Positions 34,661-45,935 of a stretch of 64,000 bases of DNA are shown here, in pieces; position 1 is the stretch's first letter, and every line of letters starts with the position of its first letter. Source of the DNA: Stromatinia cepivora (taxonomy: Eukaryota > Ascomycota > Leotiomycetes > Helotiales > Sclerotiniaceae); NCBI GenBank assembly GCA_014898415.1, contig RCTD01000022.1, positions 310,001 to 374,000 on the forward strand, written 5' to 3'. Position numbers and translations under genes: made by a program. The notes beneath the pieces were generated by a model. The model did not search any database. It worked only from the letters and a program-made list of their open reading frames with translations, and had not been told where the DNA came from.

Positions 34661-36048
34661 AATACATATGGAGAGATAAATGTTGTGTTCTGGATTGTGG
34701 TATTTCCGGAAATGAATGATGTTGGGGTGCATAACACAGAGAGCTATAGATTGTTGGTTGGAGATTGTAGTGGTATGTGATCTACTATTCCACTATCCCT
34801 GTATCTGATTTCAGCTATGTACGGCATGAAGAACGAGATCCAACATCCTGGGGCACAGAAGAATATTGCTGTGTCGAATGGGACTCAATTTCTGCGCTAA
34901 ATGAATCCTGCAGAGGTATCCCTGATTATTTGCACCGCTCCTCGTAAGCTTTGCACCATTTTTCCCGTTCCAATATTTCCCGATGCCTTCTTTTTTCCCT
35001 TTCTAGTTCTCCTTCTTTTATCCGTCGCTCTAGCTGCGATAGCTGCGCAGTAAAATGAAATCCTGATTCTGTGTTCCATAATTCTCTGTTCTCATCTCTT
35101 GCCGCCGCCCGGAATGTCGAAGTTGTGCTTCTTGGTATTGCGAGTATTTCCCGTGGTCATGTTCTACCAATGTTTCTGTATCTCGATACTCCCAGTATCC
35201 AGTTAGTTCGGTAGGTTCGTGGCTTTGGTAGACCTGGTGTTGATTTGTATTGTCATGGGGTGACATGATGATGTTCGATTTTAACTTTATCTTGAATACA
35301 AATGTCAATAAAAGTTTTCAAAAAATGAAAAGGTTTGATAATTGAAAAGAACAAAACCCCAGCTCAGGAAACTCTAGTCTTTAAAAGGTAAAATCTGAAT
35401 AGATACATTGAAGGAAGATTGACTCGAAGAAAAGATCACGGAAGGAAATTAGTGAGTCCTTGAAAAATGACTCAAACTTGACTCTATATCAATTATTAGT
35501 CTCACATCTTCAATTTTGTGAATTTTTCGTGACTGGGAAGCAAGACTCACATTATAAGATTATTTGAACGATGCCCTCTCTGTACTTATAACACATTTCC
35601 ATATATCTCCACCATGGCAATCTTTGGCCCCTTCACTCCATACCCCAGAATGACATGCAAAAAACGGAAAAAGGATGGGAAGCAAACAAAACACTGGATT
35701 CAACTCTCAATTATATAGTTAGTTACTTAGGCTTCTCCACATGCATCGCTAAGCTAGCTATTCCGCCCTACCATATACCTATAACTACAGACACAGATAC
35801 CTACGCTTCAGCTCCAAGCTACCACAAACCAGTATTCCTCTCCCCTCTACCAATATCCACATACAAAGTAATAGTAATGCCCCTCGCATATAATCATATA
35901 CACATGAGTAATGCCATCCCATTCCATTGCGACCCAAACGCCGTCCATGCAAATTGACCGAATCCACGATATACCCTATATGCACTCTTCACGCCTTCCT
36001 ACATTACTCCACTTGATCCTTTCCTCGCTCTCAACCTCACTAGCCCCT

Positions 36049-38779
36049 CTAAACCCCCTCAACCCTCGTCAAAAATTCCCTAACCCGATTTAAATCAACA
36101 TCACTCTCACTCTCCACGGCCCTAGCCAACCCCTCAATAACCCCATCAACCTTCGAAATATCTACACCTGTACATAGGCTGATAATTTTCTTATATTTTG
36201 CTATCCTGCCCGTATCTTTACTTTTCAATTCTTGTACGCTTCTTTCTAACGAATCGTTATTAGCTTTATATGCATTGATTCTCGCTTGGAGTATATGCAT
36301 CGAAGGTAATTGTTGTAATAACAATTGTCTCTGAGCATGATCGTATTCAACATTTGAGTTTCGAGCAGGAGTAGTATTGATATCAGCAGGAATAGGTGGA
36401 ATCGCCAAGGATTTATCGGCATCACCAAGATGCATTTCGAGGTCTAGATCGGAAGTTGGTTGGTTGAATTGTTGTTGAAGTTGAAGTAGTTTTATACTTT
36501 CTTCTTCTGCGGCGCGAGTAAGATTTGCGATTTTGAGATCACGTTCTTCGCGTTGTCTATTGCGTTCTTGTTTTGCTTCCATGGCACGTCGTTCTTCACC
36601 TAGGCTGGCGGATGCTTCGCGAAGCTTGGCATGGATGGAGTCGATTTGAGCTTGTTTGGCTTCTACTTCTTTTCCAAAATCTTCAAGGGTTGATTGAAGA
36701 GTTGCATTTATAGCTGAAAGTATATTAGAGTCAAATCAAAGAGGTATGAGGGTATTATATATCTTACAGTCAATTATTTCACCACTGGTCTCCCGTGTGG
36801 CTTTATTTCCTCTCTTGTCAGGATTTGCGAGACCTAAACGATCGCCAGGGTTCGTCAAGCCTCCAATGAAATCTGATGGACGCAGCTTGGAATTGTTTTG
36901 AATTTCAGGATCTGCTCCAACTTCCATAAGTTGAGAGATGATGCTCTTGTTACCCACTCTAGCTGCAATGTTAAGAGCAGTGTCACCTGAATTATCCTGT
37001 GCATTTACCATTTCAGACATGAATCGACCAATATCCATGGCATGAGGATTCGAAAGCTCATTATTCTGCGATTGACCATTAAATGAACGACCTTTCCTGA
37101 CCACAAATTCAAGAAGTGATTCAAGATAATACTTGCTGGCAGGACTACGACCTTTGACAGCCGATGTGACAGCTATGTGATGTAGAACAGTTCGGCCACG
37201 ATTATCTTGGAAACCAATAGTGTTACCAAGTAGTTCAAGAAGATCAGGGAAACTACCCTGATCTAAATTATTAGCCACACAACATGCTCTCATTAATGCA
37301 GTCTCTCCCCTAAGATTAACTCGATATATGCTTGCGCCGGATTGAATGAGCTTTTGCAGAACGGGTAATCGTGCAAGAGTAGCGGCCCAATGAACAGCAG
37401 TGTTGGCTGATTTATCTATAGGAATGTCGAGCTCTACACCAGACATCGTGCGAAACGCCTCCTGGTCATTATGTTCGTTCGTGCCCAAGTACGAGTTCTC
37501 ATTGTGGAAAAGTGATAATAAAGTCAAACCCTTCTTTCCATGATGCTGATTTTCGGGTAGAGGTGGTAATGGCATTGGAGCTTCTTCATCCTGGGAGAGC
37601 TTTGGTTCTCGACGATAGAAGAATGAATCATTAGGTTCGGTCGGAGATGGTTCTCGCATTGACATATTATAATAACCGCCATTCATCGACTGCTGACTAT
37701 CATTCGGGGGCTCTAGAGATTCTCTTCGTCTCTTTCGCGGTGGCTCCTGGAAGTCTCCGTCCTCTCTACCGGTATGTGAGAGTTGAAACTGGGATTGAGT
37801 TGCATAAGCAGAATCTCCATTTGTTAATCCTTCATTAGATACGAAACTTTGCATGCTTTGTTGCGAGTTACCTGGGAATGTAGTCTCCTGACTATTGGGT
37901 TGTTGTTGTGATGATTGCCTACTGAAAGTGGGAGGTCTTGCACTACCATTGCGATTCCTAGGAACAGGTGAATCAAATCGGGCTTTGCTAATAGCTGCAA
38001 CTGCGAGTGAAGCTTGATTCGAAATATTCTTAAAAAATGTTCCGGATTGTCCATTATTACGGTTCTCGGCCCCCGAGTTATAAAGTCTCTTTCGTTGCGC
38101 GGCCATAGCTTGTTCCTTTGTTGGGGTATCAATTCCACCTTGTCCTGCGATACCTCCATCTTGACCCATATCATAGCTTAATAGTGGTCGCAGAAGTTCT
38201 TCCACACCATATTGTTTGCAAAATTCGACACCTCTTTCAAATCTGATCCAGGTTCCTTGATATTTTCCATATCCACCTTGAACTTTCTCATGATCTCCAA
38301 TCAAAATTTCCTTTTCAAGGACCTTTGTTCGCTTTCCTTTTTCGATCCCTGCTACCTTCAATATCTGGGTAGCATTAAGCCAACTATCTTTTCGTCGTCG
38401 CATAACCGCAATACGATTAACTTCCATTTCATATACATCGACACCGGAATACACAGCCTATGAAAGATTAGTAAACAGCTTGGCGCTCAATGACGGAACG
38501 CAAGCTCACCGAGTAAATCTGAGGTGCCATATCTCTGCGATTCATGGTATTGGGCGACTCGTATTGACGAAAAGGTCCTCCTGGCTGCATCATCATACCA
38601 CCAGACTGTGATCCTTGACTCATACTGAGCGACATTTCACGATGAAATCGAGCTGAGTCCTGATCACCTCCGTATGCGCTATTGCTTGTAGAATATGTAT
38701 TTGGTGGTAGTTGATTTCGTTTCGATTCTGATGTAGTCGCAAGAGGTTGAGGGTTCGGTACAATTGTCGTCGCTGCCAT
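36049..38779 (-). CDS. mbp1: APSES-domain transcription factor with ankyrin repeats (Mbp1/Swi4/Res-type, MBF)
   Basis: Three exons on the minus strand: 38779-38510, 38457-36768 and 36713-36049, totalling 874 residues. After a disordered 85-residue start comes the KilA-N/APSES DNA-binding domain (about 88-190), with VYEMEVNRIAVMRRRKDSWL, NATQILKVAGIEKGKRTKVL and GGYGKYQGTWIRFERGVEFC. A Ser/Gln-rich linker follows, then ankyrin repeats (about 430-625) with TAVHWAATLARLPVLQKLIQ, GRTVLHHIAV and GDTALNIAARVGNKSIISQL. The C-terminus has a long coiled coil (about 655-720) and a final helical region, where this family dimerises with the Swi6-type partner. MBF/SBF drives G1/S genes through MCB (ACGCGT) or SCB sites. 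Which paralogue it is (Mbp1- or Swi4-like) I cannot settle by eye; one such gene is usual in filamentous ascomycetes. Confidence 0.93.
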
Positions 38780-39813
38780 AGATTAAGGAAAAGTCTTCAA
38801 TATCGAGAGGTGTTGAGGTGTTGCGACGTTAGATATTGGTCAAAGCCAATCGCGTCACCGAGAACAGTAGGATCCTTAAAACAAAGAGCTCTATCAATTC
38901 ATAGTCATTGATACTCAGATCAATGAGGATAAGGGGACGCGCCGATATCAAGGCAGGGGTGAGGTCGACGTGTCTTTCGTGTCTCAAGCGCGAGGAAAGT
39001 AAAGTGGTTTTGGTTTTTGGTGTACTGATAATGTATGAAGTTAGTGTTGGTGTGGGGGTGGGTTGATATGAGAAATTTAATTGGTTAATTGACAGTAAAC
39101 AATAATAATTATGTAAGCTTTTAAATGTGTATACGGCACTCAGACGGTATTTAATGAGGATAAGCGATTGCACCAAAATTACTATAACAAGTTTGAAAAT
39201 CGAATATAACTTTTCAATGATATCGATTAAAATCAATTCTCAATGAATGAATTATTATTTAATTAAATCTTGATAATTCTATTGATTATGAAATGAAAAT
39301 ATTGAGTAATTAAATTTATATTGAATTTCGAAATGGTTGAGTTTTGATAAATTTTGGCGAGGGGATCTATTAATAAGTTCTGAGTCCGGACCTCATTAAA
39401 TACCCGCCTGAGTAAAAAATACCTACCTGATGGCTATCTAGGTACAAATATCTGGTATGTTCGTGACCTTCTAATATGCAATCATCTCGCCGTCGTCGAA
39501 ATACATTTACTTACTTATACAAACCACCTGGGTATTATTAAGAAACAACTGCTCCTACACCAACAATATGAATTCGAGGTTCAATTTGAATGCGATTATA
39601 TGACATTCATTCCTAGAGTACATGCACGTCCTTCAATACGCGATTTAATGCCTGTATATAAAGGCTGCGGCGATATTTTCTTGAACAATTTCCACTGGAA
39701 GATCTGTAGCTACCTATCTCCATATTGAAGAGGAAATTGTACTTCTCATAACTCTTTCCTTTCCATTTCATTCATATTTCTTATTGATTGCTGGCTGGTC
39801 TTAACAAACTTCA
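38780..39813. promoter_or_regulatory. 1 kb divergent region between the APSES factor and the Cup1-like gene
   Basis: No gene. The region is AT-rich from about 39080 to 39360, and a pyrimidine-rich leader precedes 39814. It contains no ACGCGT site, so self-regulation through MCB is not indicated here. Confidence 0.5.
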
Positions 39814-41031
39814 ATGTCGTCTGTACCTAGAGCTGCGTACGAGGTTTCCCATGAAGTAAGGCAATACCTCCCAAAATTTCGACAACAATATCGAGCCCTA
39901 CTGCGCGAAGCAACTTATCTTCCTGACTCCGCCGCCCGAACTTTCGTACACGACCTCATCATCAAACGATACAATCCTCCCAATCCCTTGAAACTCAATC
40001 CGAGATATTGGGGCACCGATTATTTTCGATCAAGAATTGATTTGGAGAAATTGAAATCAAGATCTAAAAAGACGTCGCAAAAATTACATTTACTAGAGCG
40101 CGTAAATCTTGAAGGAAGTTCCAAGGATTTACAACATGTTTTACTGAGGACATATGGACGAGCTGGGCAAAGGAGGAGGGAATTACTTTCTCAATTGTTG
40201 AGGCCTGGAGAGGAGGAGGTGCCACAAGATGACACAGCATTATCGCATATCATTGATAGTCAAATTGCAAAAAACCTGGATGCGACAAATGATGTCGATA
40301 TAGACAGGGCAAGAGATGTATCCAAGAGGCAGCGTCGAGAGCACAAAGAAATAACATTATTTATCGCAAGTCAACAAGCAACCAATCCGATGGAATCGAT
40401 GCGGGGAAGGATAAAAAATATCAAACCAGATATACCATTAACGAATGCATGGGGACGCAAACTTCCAGTGAAGCGCAAAGCGAACATGTTACGTACATGG
40501 TGGGCTAATCTTCTGGAACGAGTTCTGCCCCCATTACCTGAACATGAATGGAATAGGTTGAGGGATTTAGCAGAAGGAAGACAACCCATTGAAGATCCAC
40601 GCCCAAGACGAAAAGCAGCGATTCCTCGCAATTTGAATCAACTCGACAAGTCCATCGGAGAAGAAATGAATTCGCTATATAATGAGCCAGCCAGGCTGCA
40701 TGCGGATGTTTGGGCCGAGTCAATGGAGAAAACACGTCCAGAGACTCCGGGGATTTCAGATGGGGTAAAACATAATTTGGTACGGGCAAGGCGAAGAATG
40801 TATGGCATGATTTGGAGTCTTTCATCGAAAATGGTGCAGGATGAAAATACCAAAGAATACACAATAACTTGGGGAGGACAACGCTCACCATCTGCTGCGG
40901 GAGAAATCACCAAACCATCATTAAAAGATAATGAATTTTTCGAAATGCCAGAGGATGGGCTGGTTCAGGGTACCACAGATAGAAAAATTAGGAGGTCAGT
41001 TGAGCGTGAAGCAAAACAGCTGGCAAGGTAG
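39814..41031 (+). CDS. LYR-motif protein with Cup1-like N-terminal domain, probably mitochondrial
   Basis: Single exon, 405 residues. The N-terminus (about 10-90) has the complex-1-LYR pattern: VRQYLPKFRQQYRALLREAT has the LYR-like position as YRALLRE, and AARTFVHDLIIKRYNPPNPL follows. The rest is basic and helical, with LRTWWANLLERVLPPLPEHE in the middle and a conserved-looking end (MIWSLSSKMV, EYTITWGG). LYR proteins usually bind acyl-ACP and assist assembly of mitochondrial complexes, iron-sulfur transfer or the mitoribosome. The Cup1-like label comes from memory of fungal proteins of this length and is less certain than the LYR fold. The partner is unknown. Confidence 0.8.
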   Translation: MSSVPRAAYEVSHEVRQYLPKFRQQYRALLREATYLPDSAARTFVHDLIIKRYNPPNPLKLNPRYWGTDYFRSRIDLEKLKSRSKKTSQKLHLLERVNLEGSSKDLQHVLLRTYGRAGQRRRELLSQLLRPGEEEVPQDDTALSHIIDSQIAKNLDATNDVDIDRARDVSKRQRREHKEITLFIASQQATNPMESMRGRIKNIKPDIPLTNAWGRKLPVKRKANMLRTWWANLLERVLPPLPEHEWNRLRDLAEGRQPIEDPRPRRKAAIPRNLNQLDKSIGEEMNSLYNEPARLHADVWAESMEKTRPETPGISDGVKHNLVRARRRMYGMIWSLSSKMVQDENTKEYTITWGGQRSPSAAGEITKPSLKDNEFFEMPEDGLVQGTTDRKIRRSVEREAKQLAR

Positions 41032-41474
41032 AGAGAGTTGTAGTCACTTTCCAAAATGTAGCATTCTTCCGGTGCCAGGAGAAGCTTTATACCATAATCT
41101 TCATGCAATTAATTGCTGGCTTGACTGACTCAAGTGATACCACGAGAGCTCAGCATTCACACTCGAATCGAGCATGGGAGGATGTGTCGTCTGAAAGTGA
41201 AGAAAGGGGCATGCATTCTAATGATAACATTACACTTCACTCAATTTCAGACATGCAACAAAACCATCTTGTCCTACCTTGCCACGTGCTCGCCTACCCA
41301 ACATTTTCCACCGCCTTTCAAAATGGCAGAATAAAGTTAAACCCCACCCATCACTTCCCCCGCATTACGCCCTTATATGTCAATCTGCCATTTGACATTC
41401 AGTTTAGTTCAATTCAAGTATCTTCCCTTCTCTCCCTTCTAAGATAACCATATAACCTTACAACAATATTAAAA
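41032..41474. other. Short intergenic region before the GNAT gene
   Basis: 443 bp without a credible gene, carrying the acetyltransferase promoter at its right end. Confidence 0.5.
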
Positions 41475-42151
41475 ATGGCATCACAAGTAATAGTCCGCTA
41501 TGCATGTCGGGAAGGTAAAGTTAATTGTCTTTATTTACACCTTTAACCAATCCCTCTACTCCTCTCAATCCTAAATCGCCAAGCCTAAAAACTAACCCAT
41601 GTGTCACCCCAGATATCCCCGGAATCCTTAAACTCATCCATGAACTAGCAGACTACGAGCACGAATCGGCCTCCGTACTCGCTACTCCGGAATCTCTAGC
41701 CAAAACCCTCGCTTTCGCCCCCTCTCCACTCATATCCCCATCAAGCACCACCCCCTCAACAGGAGATTCTATTTCCCCTACCCGTCCCGCACGCTGTCTC
41801 CTCCTCTTCCCTTCATCCAGTGGACCCTCCAATGACAGTGAACCCGCAGGAATGGCGCTCTATTTTTACAATTACAGTACATGGCGTGCTTCGGCGGGGA
41901 TATATGTCGAGGATTTATATGTACGGGAAAGTTTTCGGGGGAGAGGATATGGAGGGAAATTGTTGTCGATACTTGCGAAAGAGGTTGTGGATATGAAGGG
42001 GGGGAGATTGGAGTGGAGTGTTTTGAAGTGGAATGAGCCGAGTATTAAGTTCTATCAGGGGCCGAGTGTGGGGGCTAAGGCTATGGATGAATGGGAGATC
42101 ATGAGGGTGGATGGGGAGGCGTTGGTGGAGTTGGCTAAGAGAGCTGAGTAG
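41475..42151 (+). CDS. GNAT-family N-acetyltransferase, spermidine/diamine acetyltransferase-like
   Basis: Two exons, 41475-41514 and 41613-42151, giving 192 residues. The join (CREG|DIPGILKLIHELADYE) restores beta1-alpha1 of the GNAT fold. GIYVEDLYVRESFRGRGYGG holds the Q/RxxGxG/A acetyl-CoA loop. It is followed by RLEWSVLKWNEPSIKFYQ and WEIMRVDGEALVELA, the same order as in SSAT-type polyamine acetyltransferases, where the FY motif precedes the last strand. A Ser/Thr/Pro insert (about 60-95) lies between helix 2 and strand 2. Acetyl-CoA-dependent N-acetylation is likely; the substrate (a diamine or polyamine) is inferred. Confidence 0.85.
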
Positions 42152-42856
42152 GTTGTGGGGAAAAGAGGTAGTTTTGCAGTTTTCCCGGCGCATAGTACCT
42201 TGGTTCCCTGAGGGGTTTGAAATTGTCAAGCACATTGTTCAAATTAGCCTTTTGAAGAAAAAAGCTTTCGCGGGGCGAGAAAAAAAAACTTCATGCTAAG
42301 CTATGAATGGTGGATGGTGGAAATTATAATCAGCTTATATTGTTATGTGCTTCCCGCTACAATGTACTACCTATTCAGCGCAATTACGATTTCTGTCCTG
42401 GACTAGCTTTCCCATAGCTTTAACTTCTCGATTCATGATTAAATAATCTCTCATCTGCCCCAAGGCCTCAAAGACCCAGCTCTTTTGAAGAGAGTGTTGA
42501 TGATCACTCCTTTTAGGTTCGCTAATCATTTCTATTCTTTAGTACCGCCAAGATATCATTACACGTCGCTTTCCCTCTACCATAATCAATGTACTCGAAT
42601 CATCATCAACACAAAGAAGAACTCCCGGTTCAATATTCAAGGGGTCCGCAAGAAGTGATAATGCATCTTTCCAGTTTTCCAAAGGTTTCTTAAGTTGAGA
42701 AAATCGTGCAGGACTCAAATCAATTACCCCCATCAACTTCCAGCTCAAGAAGACTGATAAGTTGACGAGTAGGTGCATATACAAGTGATATCCGTGATTC
42801 TTTTCTTATAAATTTGATTATTATCAGGATCTTTTCGAAACCGGCGATATTTATTA
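42152..42856. other. Intergenic region next to the pseudogene cluster
   Basis: A minus-strand frame at 42539-42784 (ending VEGKRRVMISWRY) looks somewhat protein-like but matches nothing I recognise and has no splice support. Confidence 0.4.
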
Positions 42857-43690
42857 TTGGTCCACGCCATCTTTCAATCCGGAGGTCATCAATTACCTGT
42901 TGGCCCCGAGGAAAATAAATCTTTTCTTAAAGGTCTTACCAAACGATATGCACAGAAACCCCATAGCATTGATGTAGTAGCGGTTGTCAAATATGGTATG
43001 ACCGTTGTGGAAAGTACTTCGCAGAAGAATCGGGCCAGCGATTTTGTGAAGGGGAAAGGAGAAGGGCAAATTATATTGTTACATGGTAAGAAACCTGGTT
43101 TCTAGGTACCTTTAGACCTTATCCATGTAACCCCTAATGATAACCGAGTACAGGGCCTCCTGGTGTGGGAAAACATGTATGGCAGGTATGAAAACGATCT
43201 ATCATGAATACAAAGACTCACAACACATCCAGAAAGATGTAGCCGAATTTGCTGAAAGATCTATAATCTCACTTATTTATAGCCACATCGGCACTGATTT
43301 CAACACACTAGAGTCAAAGCTACGAGGATGGATGGTGAAAGCTCGACGATGGGGAGTCATTCTTCTATTTGACGAAGCAGACGTATATCTCGAAGAGCGT
43401 ACCGCTCATGACTTACAACGCAACAGTCTAGTCGTAAGTTTGTTTTCCAGTTTTCAGGGCCTAATCTTCCATAACCAATAACTACTCGTGTAACATGAGA
43501 CGTCCAGTCTTCCTTAACTGTCTGAAATACTACAAAGGAATAACATTTCTCACCACTGACCGAGTCTGAATCTTCGACGAAGCATTCGCAAGTCGTAAGT
43601 CGCATTCACATCTCCGTCTGGTACCCCGGTTTCGACGATGCAAAACGAGCTAAGATCTGGAAAACGATGATTAGACAAATACAACTATAA
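42857..43690 (+). pseudogene. Decayed AAA+ ATPase gene (fungal BCS1/Pch2-like large ATPase family)
   Basis: The frame runs into DFVKGKGEGQIILLHG, an intron (43086-43153, GTAAGA donor), then Walker A GPPGVGK. Immediately after that Lys the frame is lost: the A-run is one base short for the expected Thr, and the alternative frame continues KTCMAGMK. Walker B is intact (GVILLFDEADVYLEERT), followed by DLQRNSLV and a GTAAGT donor. After the next acceptor FLNCLKYYKGITFLTTDRV is followed by a TGA at 43567-43569 where relatives continue into FDEAF, then IHISVWYPGFDDAKRAKIWK and a stop. The usual several-hundred-residue N-terminus is missing. The frameshift, internal stop and missing ends mark it as dead. 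The group's intact members are large fungal proteins of mostly unknown role. Confidence 0.85.
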
Positions 43691-44574
43691 ATTAATAAGA
43701 ACCAGAATCGATAGACGGGGTTTTCATGATACTCATCGCGATAATGCTTCAGCAGCCATTTTCTAAAGTGATCTTCAAACCACTCTAGTCCCGGAATTTC
43801 CCGCACCCCACGAGAGCTAATCCGAGGATCCAATTGACCGGCAGAGTTCGTAGCTTGCTGTCGTCGAGTTCAAGTGTACTTGGAAAAAGGAAAGTGGATC
43901 ATCATCATCATCATCCACTTTCACGGGACTTCGAAGTTCTAGATGATCTCAATACCACCATCCTCATTAGGAAATAAAATGAATCATCTAAAGGGGGGAA
44001 CCAACAAACATCGACTAATAACATCAGCATGGATTCCTGGTTCCAACGACTAGGTATGTATGATTCCGGATAAAGGAGCGGGCCGTACCGACAGGTCGGT
44101 ACGTTCTATACCCTTTTATATTATTTACTAGGTATGATCCGTTATAGATACTAGGCATATGAATGTGGAGAAATCTAGAGATTATCGCAAATTAGTACGA
44201 GTCCACAAGAGGGGCGATTTGTCGTGAATGTTTCATTTGATATGGTGCATTACGCTATCCTGTCAGGCGGCATATTGTTGTTTGTTGGGCAAATGGTTGG
44301 AATTTCAATCCTTTCCCCCATCAGATGGAGTGAAGGGAATAAACTCAACATACAAACAAGCAATTTTTGTATTTGAGTGTTTCTGTTGGCCTAATTGCAC
44401 ACAAAAAAAGAAATCTTGGGATCAGCATCACAGATAAGTCCCATTTCCTCTCATTAAAAGGGCACTGTAAGCGGATCACCCACTCTAATACTTGTTAAAT
44501 TAACAGCGCCGATCTATCTTCTGATTTGGTGATAACAAGGGTATTAAGATACCATAGAATATCATCACTTTACT
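43691..44574. other. Spacer between two pseudogenes, with short palindromes
   Basis: Contains a (CAT)n hairpin with arms 43890-43899/43913-43922 and a 9-bp inverted repeat (CGTACCGAC, 44084-44092/44095-44103). A minus-strand frame (43606-43833) with one hydrophobic segment overlaps the AAA remnant and has no other support. Confidence 0.5.
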
Positions 44575-45935
44575 CTAACAAATTGACTCTCAAACTCCCA
44601 TATGGGACCTACATAGACTTTCCGTTTAGACAAGAGCTAAAAGATCATACTGAAGATAACCGCCCCTCCAAAAATTAAATAACTCCAATTCATATCCGCT
44701 GCGTCCACCGTTAAAAAAGCAGGCCAGAACGAAAAAAAGAGTGCGATAACAGTGTAGATCATGGACACAACAGTGATGGGTACACCCGGTTTCCTAAGTC
44801 GGAAAGGCCCCCATGGCATCTCGGACGTTGGTGTTGTTAATCTCTTTACCAACATCACACTTGCGGCTAACAGGAAAGATGACTGGTAGGCGGCCAAAAC
44901 AACGGAGTAAAAAGCCCCGAATGCGGTGTATGGGCCGACACTTATCAGTGCAAGGAGGACGTTGATTATGAGTGTTCCTATGATTGCATTGATAGGTAGT
45001 CGGGTTTTGGGATCAACCTAAATGGTAATCATTAGTTCCGGGAAAGGTCTTGTGATATTGTGGTTGGTACCTTGACAAGAAGATTAGAAAATGGCAGTCC
45101 ATTCTCTCTTGAAAAAGCCCATAAAGTCCGCGAAGCTGTGGCCAAAACACTGCTGACGGAAAAGACGTTCACTCCAGTGATCACAATAATCTGGTGAAGT
45201 TAGAATGGTATCTTGAGTCATGAATCGAGACATATGCATACCAGTGCATTGGCTCCTTTTTTTGAACCCAATGCTGTTTGAAAGATCTCCATGAATGGAA
45301 ATCCAGTGGATGATTGGGTTGCAGCGACGATATCTTGGATACTGAACAATACTGCGATCATCATGGAAAACCCTAGCATGCCATTGAACAAGGTTGAGAA
45401 CCAGATACTGAAAGGTATGACCTTGGAGGCCTGATTGATTTCTTCCGCTGTACACGAGTTATTAATCCAAGTTCTGAACTTATTTTTAGGAGGCTCTTTT
45501 AACGAAGAAGAGGGAACTCATACCAATATGATCTGCGCCGTCATTTCCCACAAAAGAACTGACAGACGTAATCCATCCAACAAAGAAGGAGAGGCCCATG
45601 CTATTCCATCCCCCCAGATTTTGGAAAGTTGTGAAGACTTTTTCAGCAGATGTATGTGGCGACAAATAGACTAAGGGAATGAGAACGCCAATGAAGCCCA
45701 AAATATACAGAATCAGCATCATAGCCTCAATACGCGGCAAAAGACGGCCAAGTTAAGTATTGATGGAAGCCCCGGAGAGGGCGATGGGATAGAAAAGCAG
45801 AGTCGCTTGCCACAATTTGGGGTCATAATCTGGGTAGTTGAGAATGAGGAGACCCTGGATCAAAGAAGCAACCGTATAGCATGTTTCTGCAACAAAGCCT
45901 GCCAACAAATGACGGTAAGCTATCCAGCTAATTAA
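44575..45935 (-). pseudogene. Truncated amino-acid/GABA-type permease (APC superfamily) with internal stops
   Basis: Read on the minus strand, the sequence gives consecutive permease blocks: YTVASLIQGLLILNYPDYDP, RLLPRIEAMMLILYILGFIG, GWNSMGLSFFVGWITSVSSF, EEINQASKVIPFSIWFSTLF, GANALVIIVITGVNVFSV, LPINAIIGTLIINVLLALIS and MPWGPFRLRKPGVPITVVSM. These are fungal choline/GABA/amino-acid permease motifs in correct order, across introns with good sites (for example donors near 45523 and 45195). Lesions: a TAA between SINT and LGRLLP (about 45755), a TAG at 44637-44639 inside the final segment (FSMIF-stop-LLSKRKVYVGPIWEFE), and loss of about the first 150 residues at 45.93 kb, where AT-rich unrelated DNA begins. 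The conserved C-terminus persists after the stop, so decay is recent rather than ancient. Confidence 0.88.

Larger units (their letters stand above)
32039..36048. other. 4 kb gene-poor region rich in simple repeats
   Basis: No recognisable gene on either strand. The long frames at 34361-34780 are only translations of the hexamer repeat. Contains a GAGGTTT/GAGGTT array (32747-32827) and a (GGAGTT)n array (34491-34660). Short frames at 34897-35308 and 35655-35957 have no domain or splice support. Confidence 0.6.

Noticed and set aside
34361..34780. Five long frames of Pro-Thr, Asn-Ser, Trp-Ser or Leu-Glu dipeptides
   Set aside because: All are readings of the (GGAGTT)n repeat, which contains no stop in any frame.
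36736..36768. APSES protein ending at the stop 32 bp beyond the second exon
   Set aside because: A GTAAGA donor and TTTCAG acceptor join to a 221-residue coiled-coil exon that is typical of the family C-terminus.
41032..41474. Frames of 65-114 residues after the Cup1-like gene
   Set aside because: No domain or splice support. They fall in the short promoter region of the acetyltransferase gene.
42539..42784. Minus-strand frame ending VEGKRRVMISWRY
   Set aside because: Somewhat protein-like but only 82 codons, and neither a start context nor a family could be shown.
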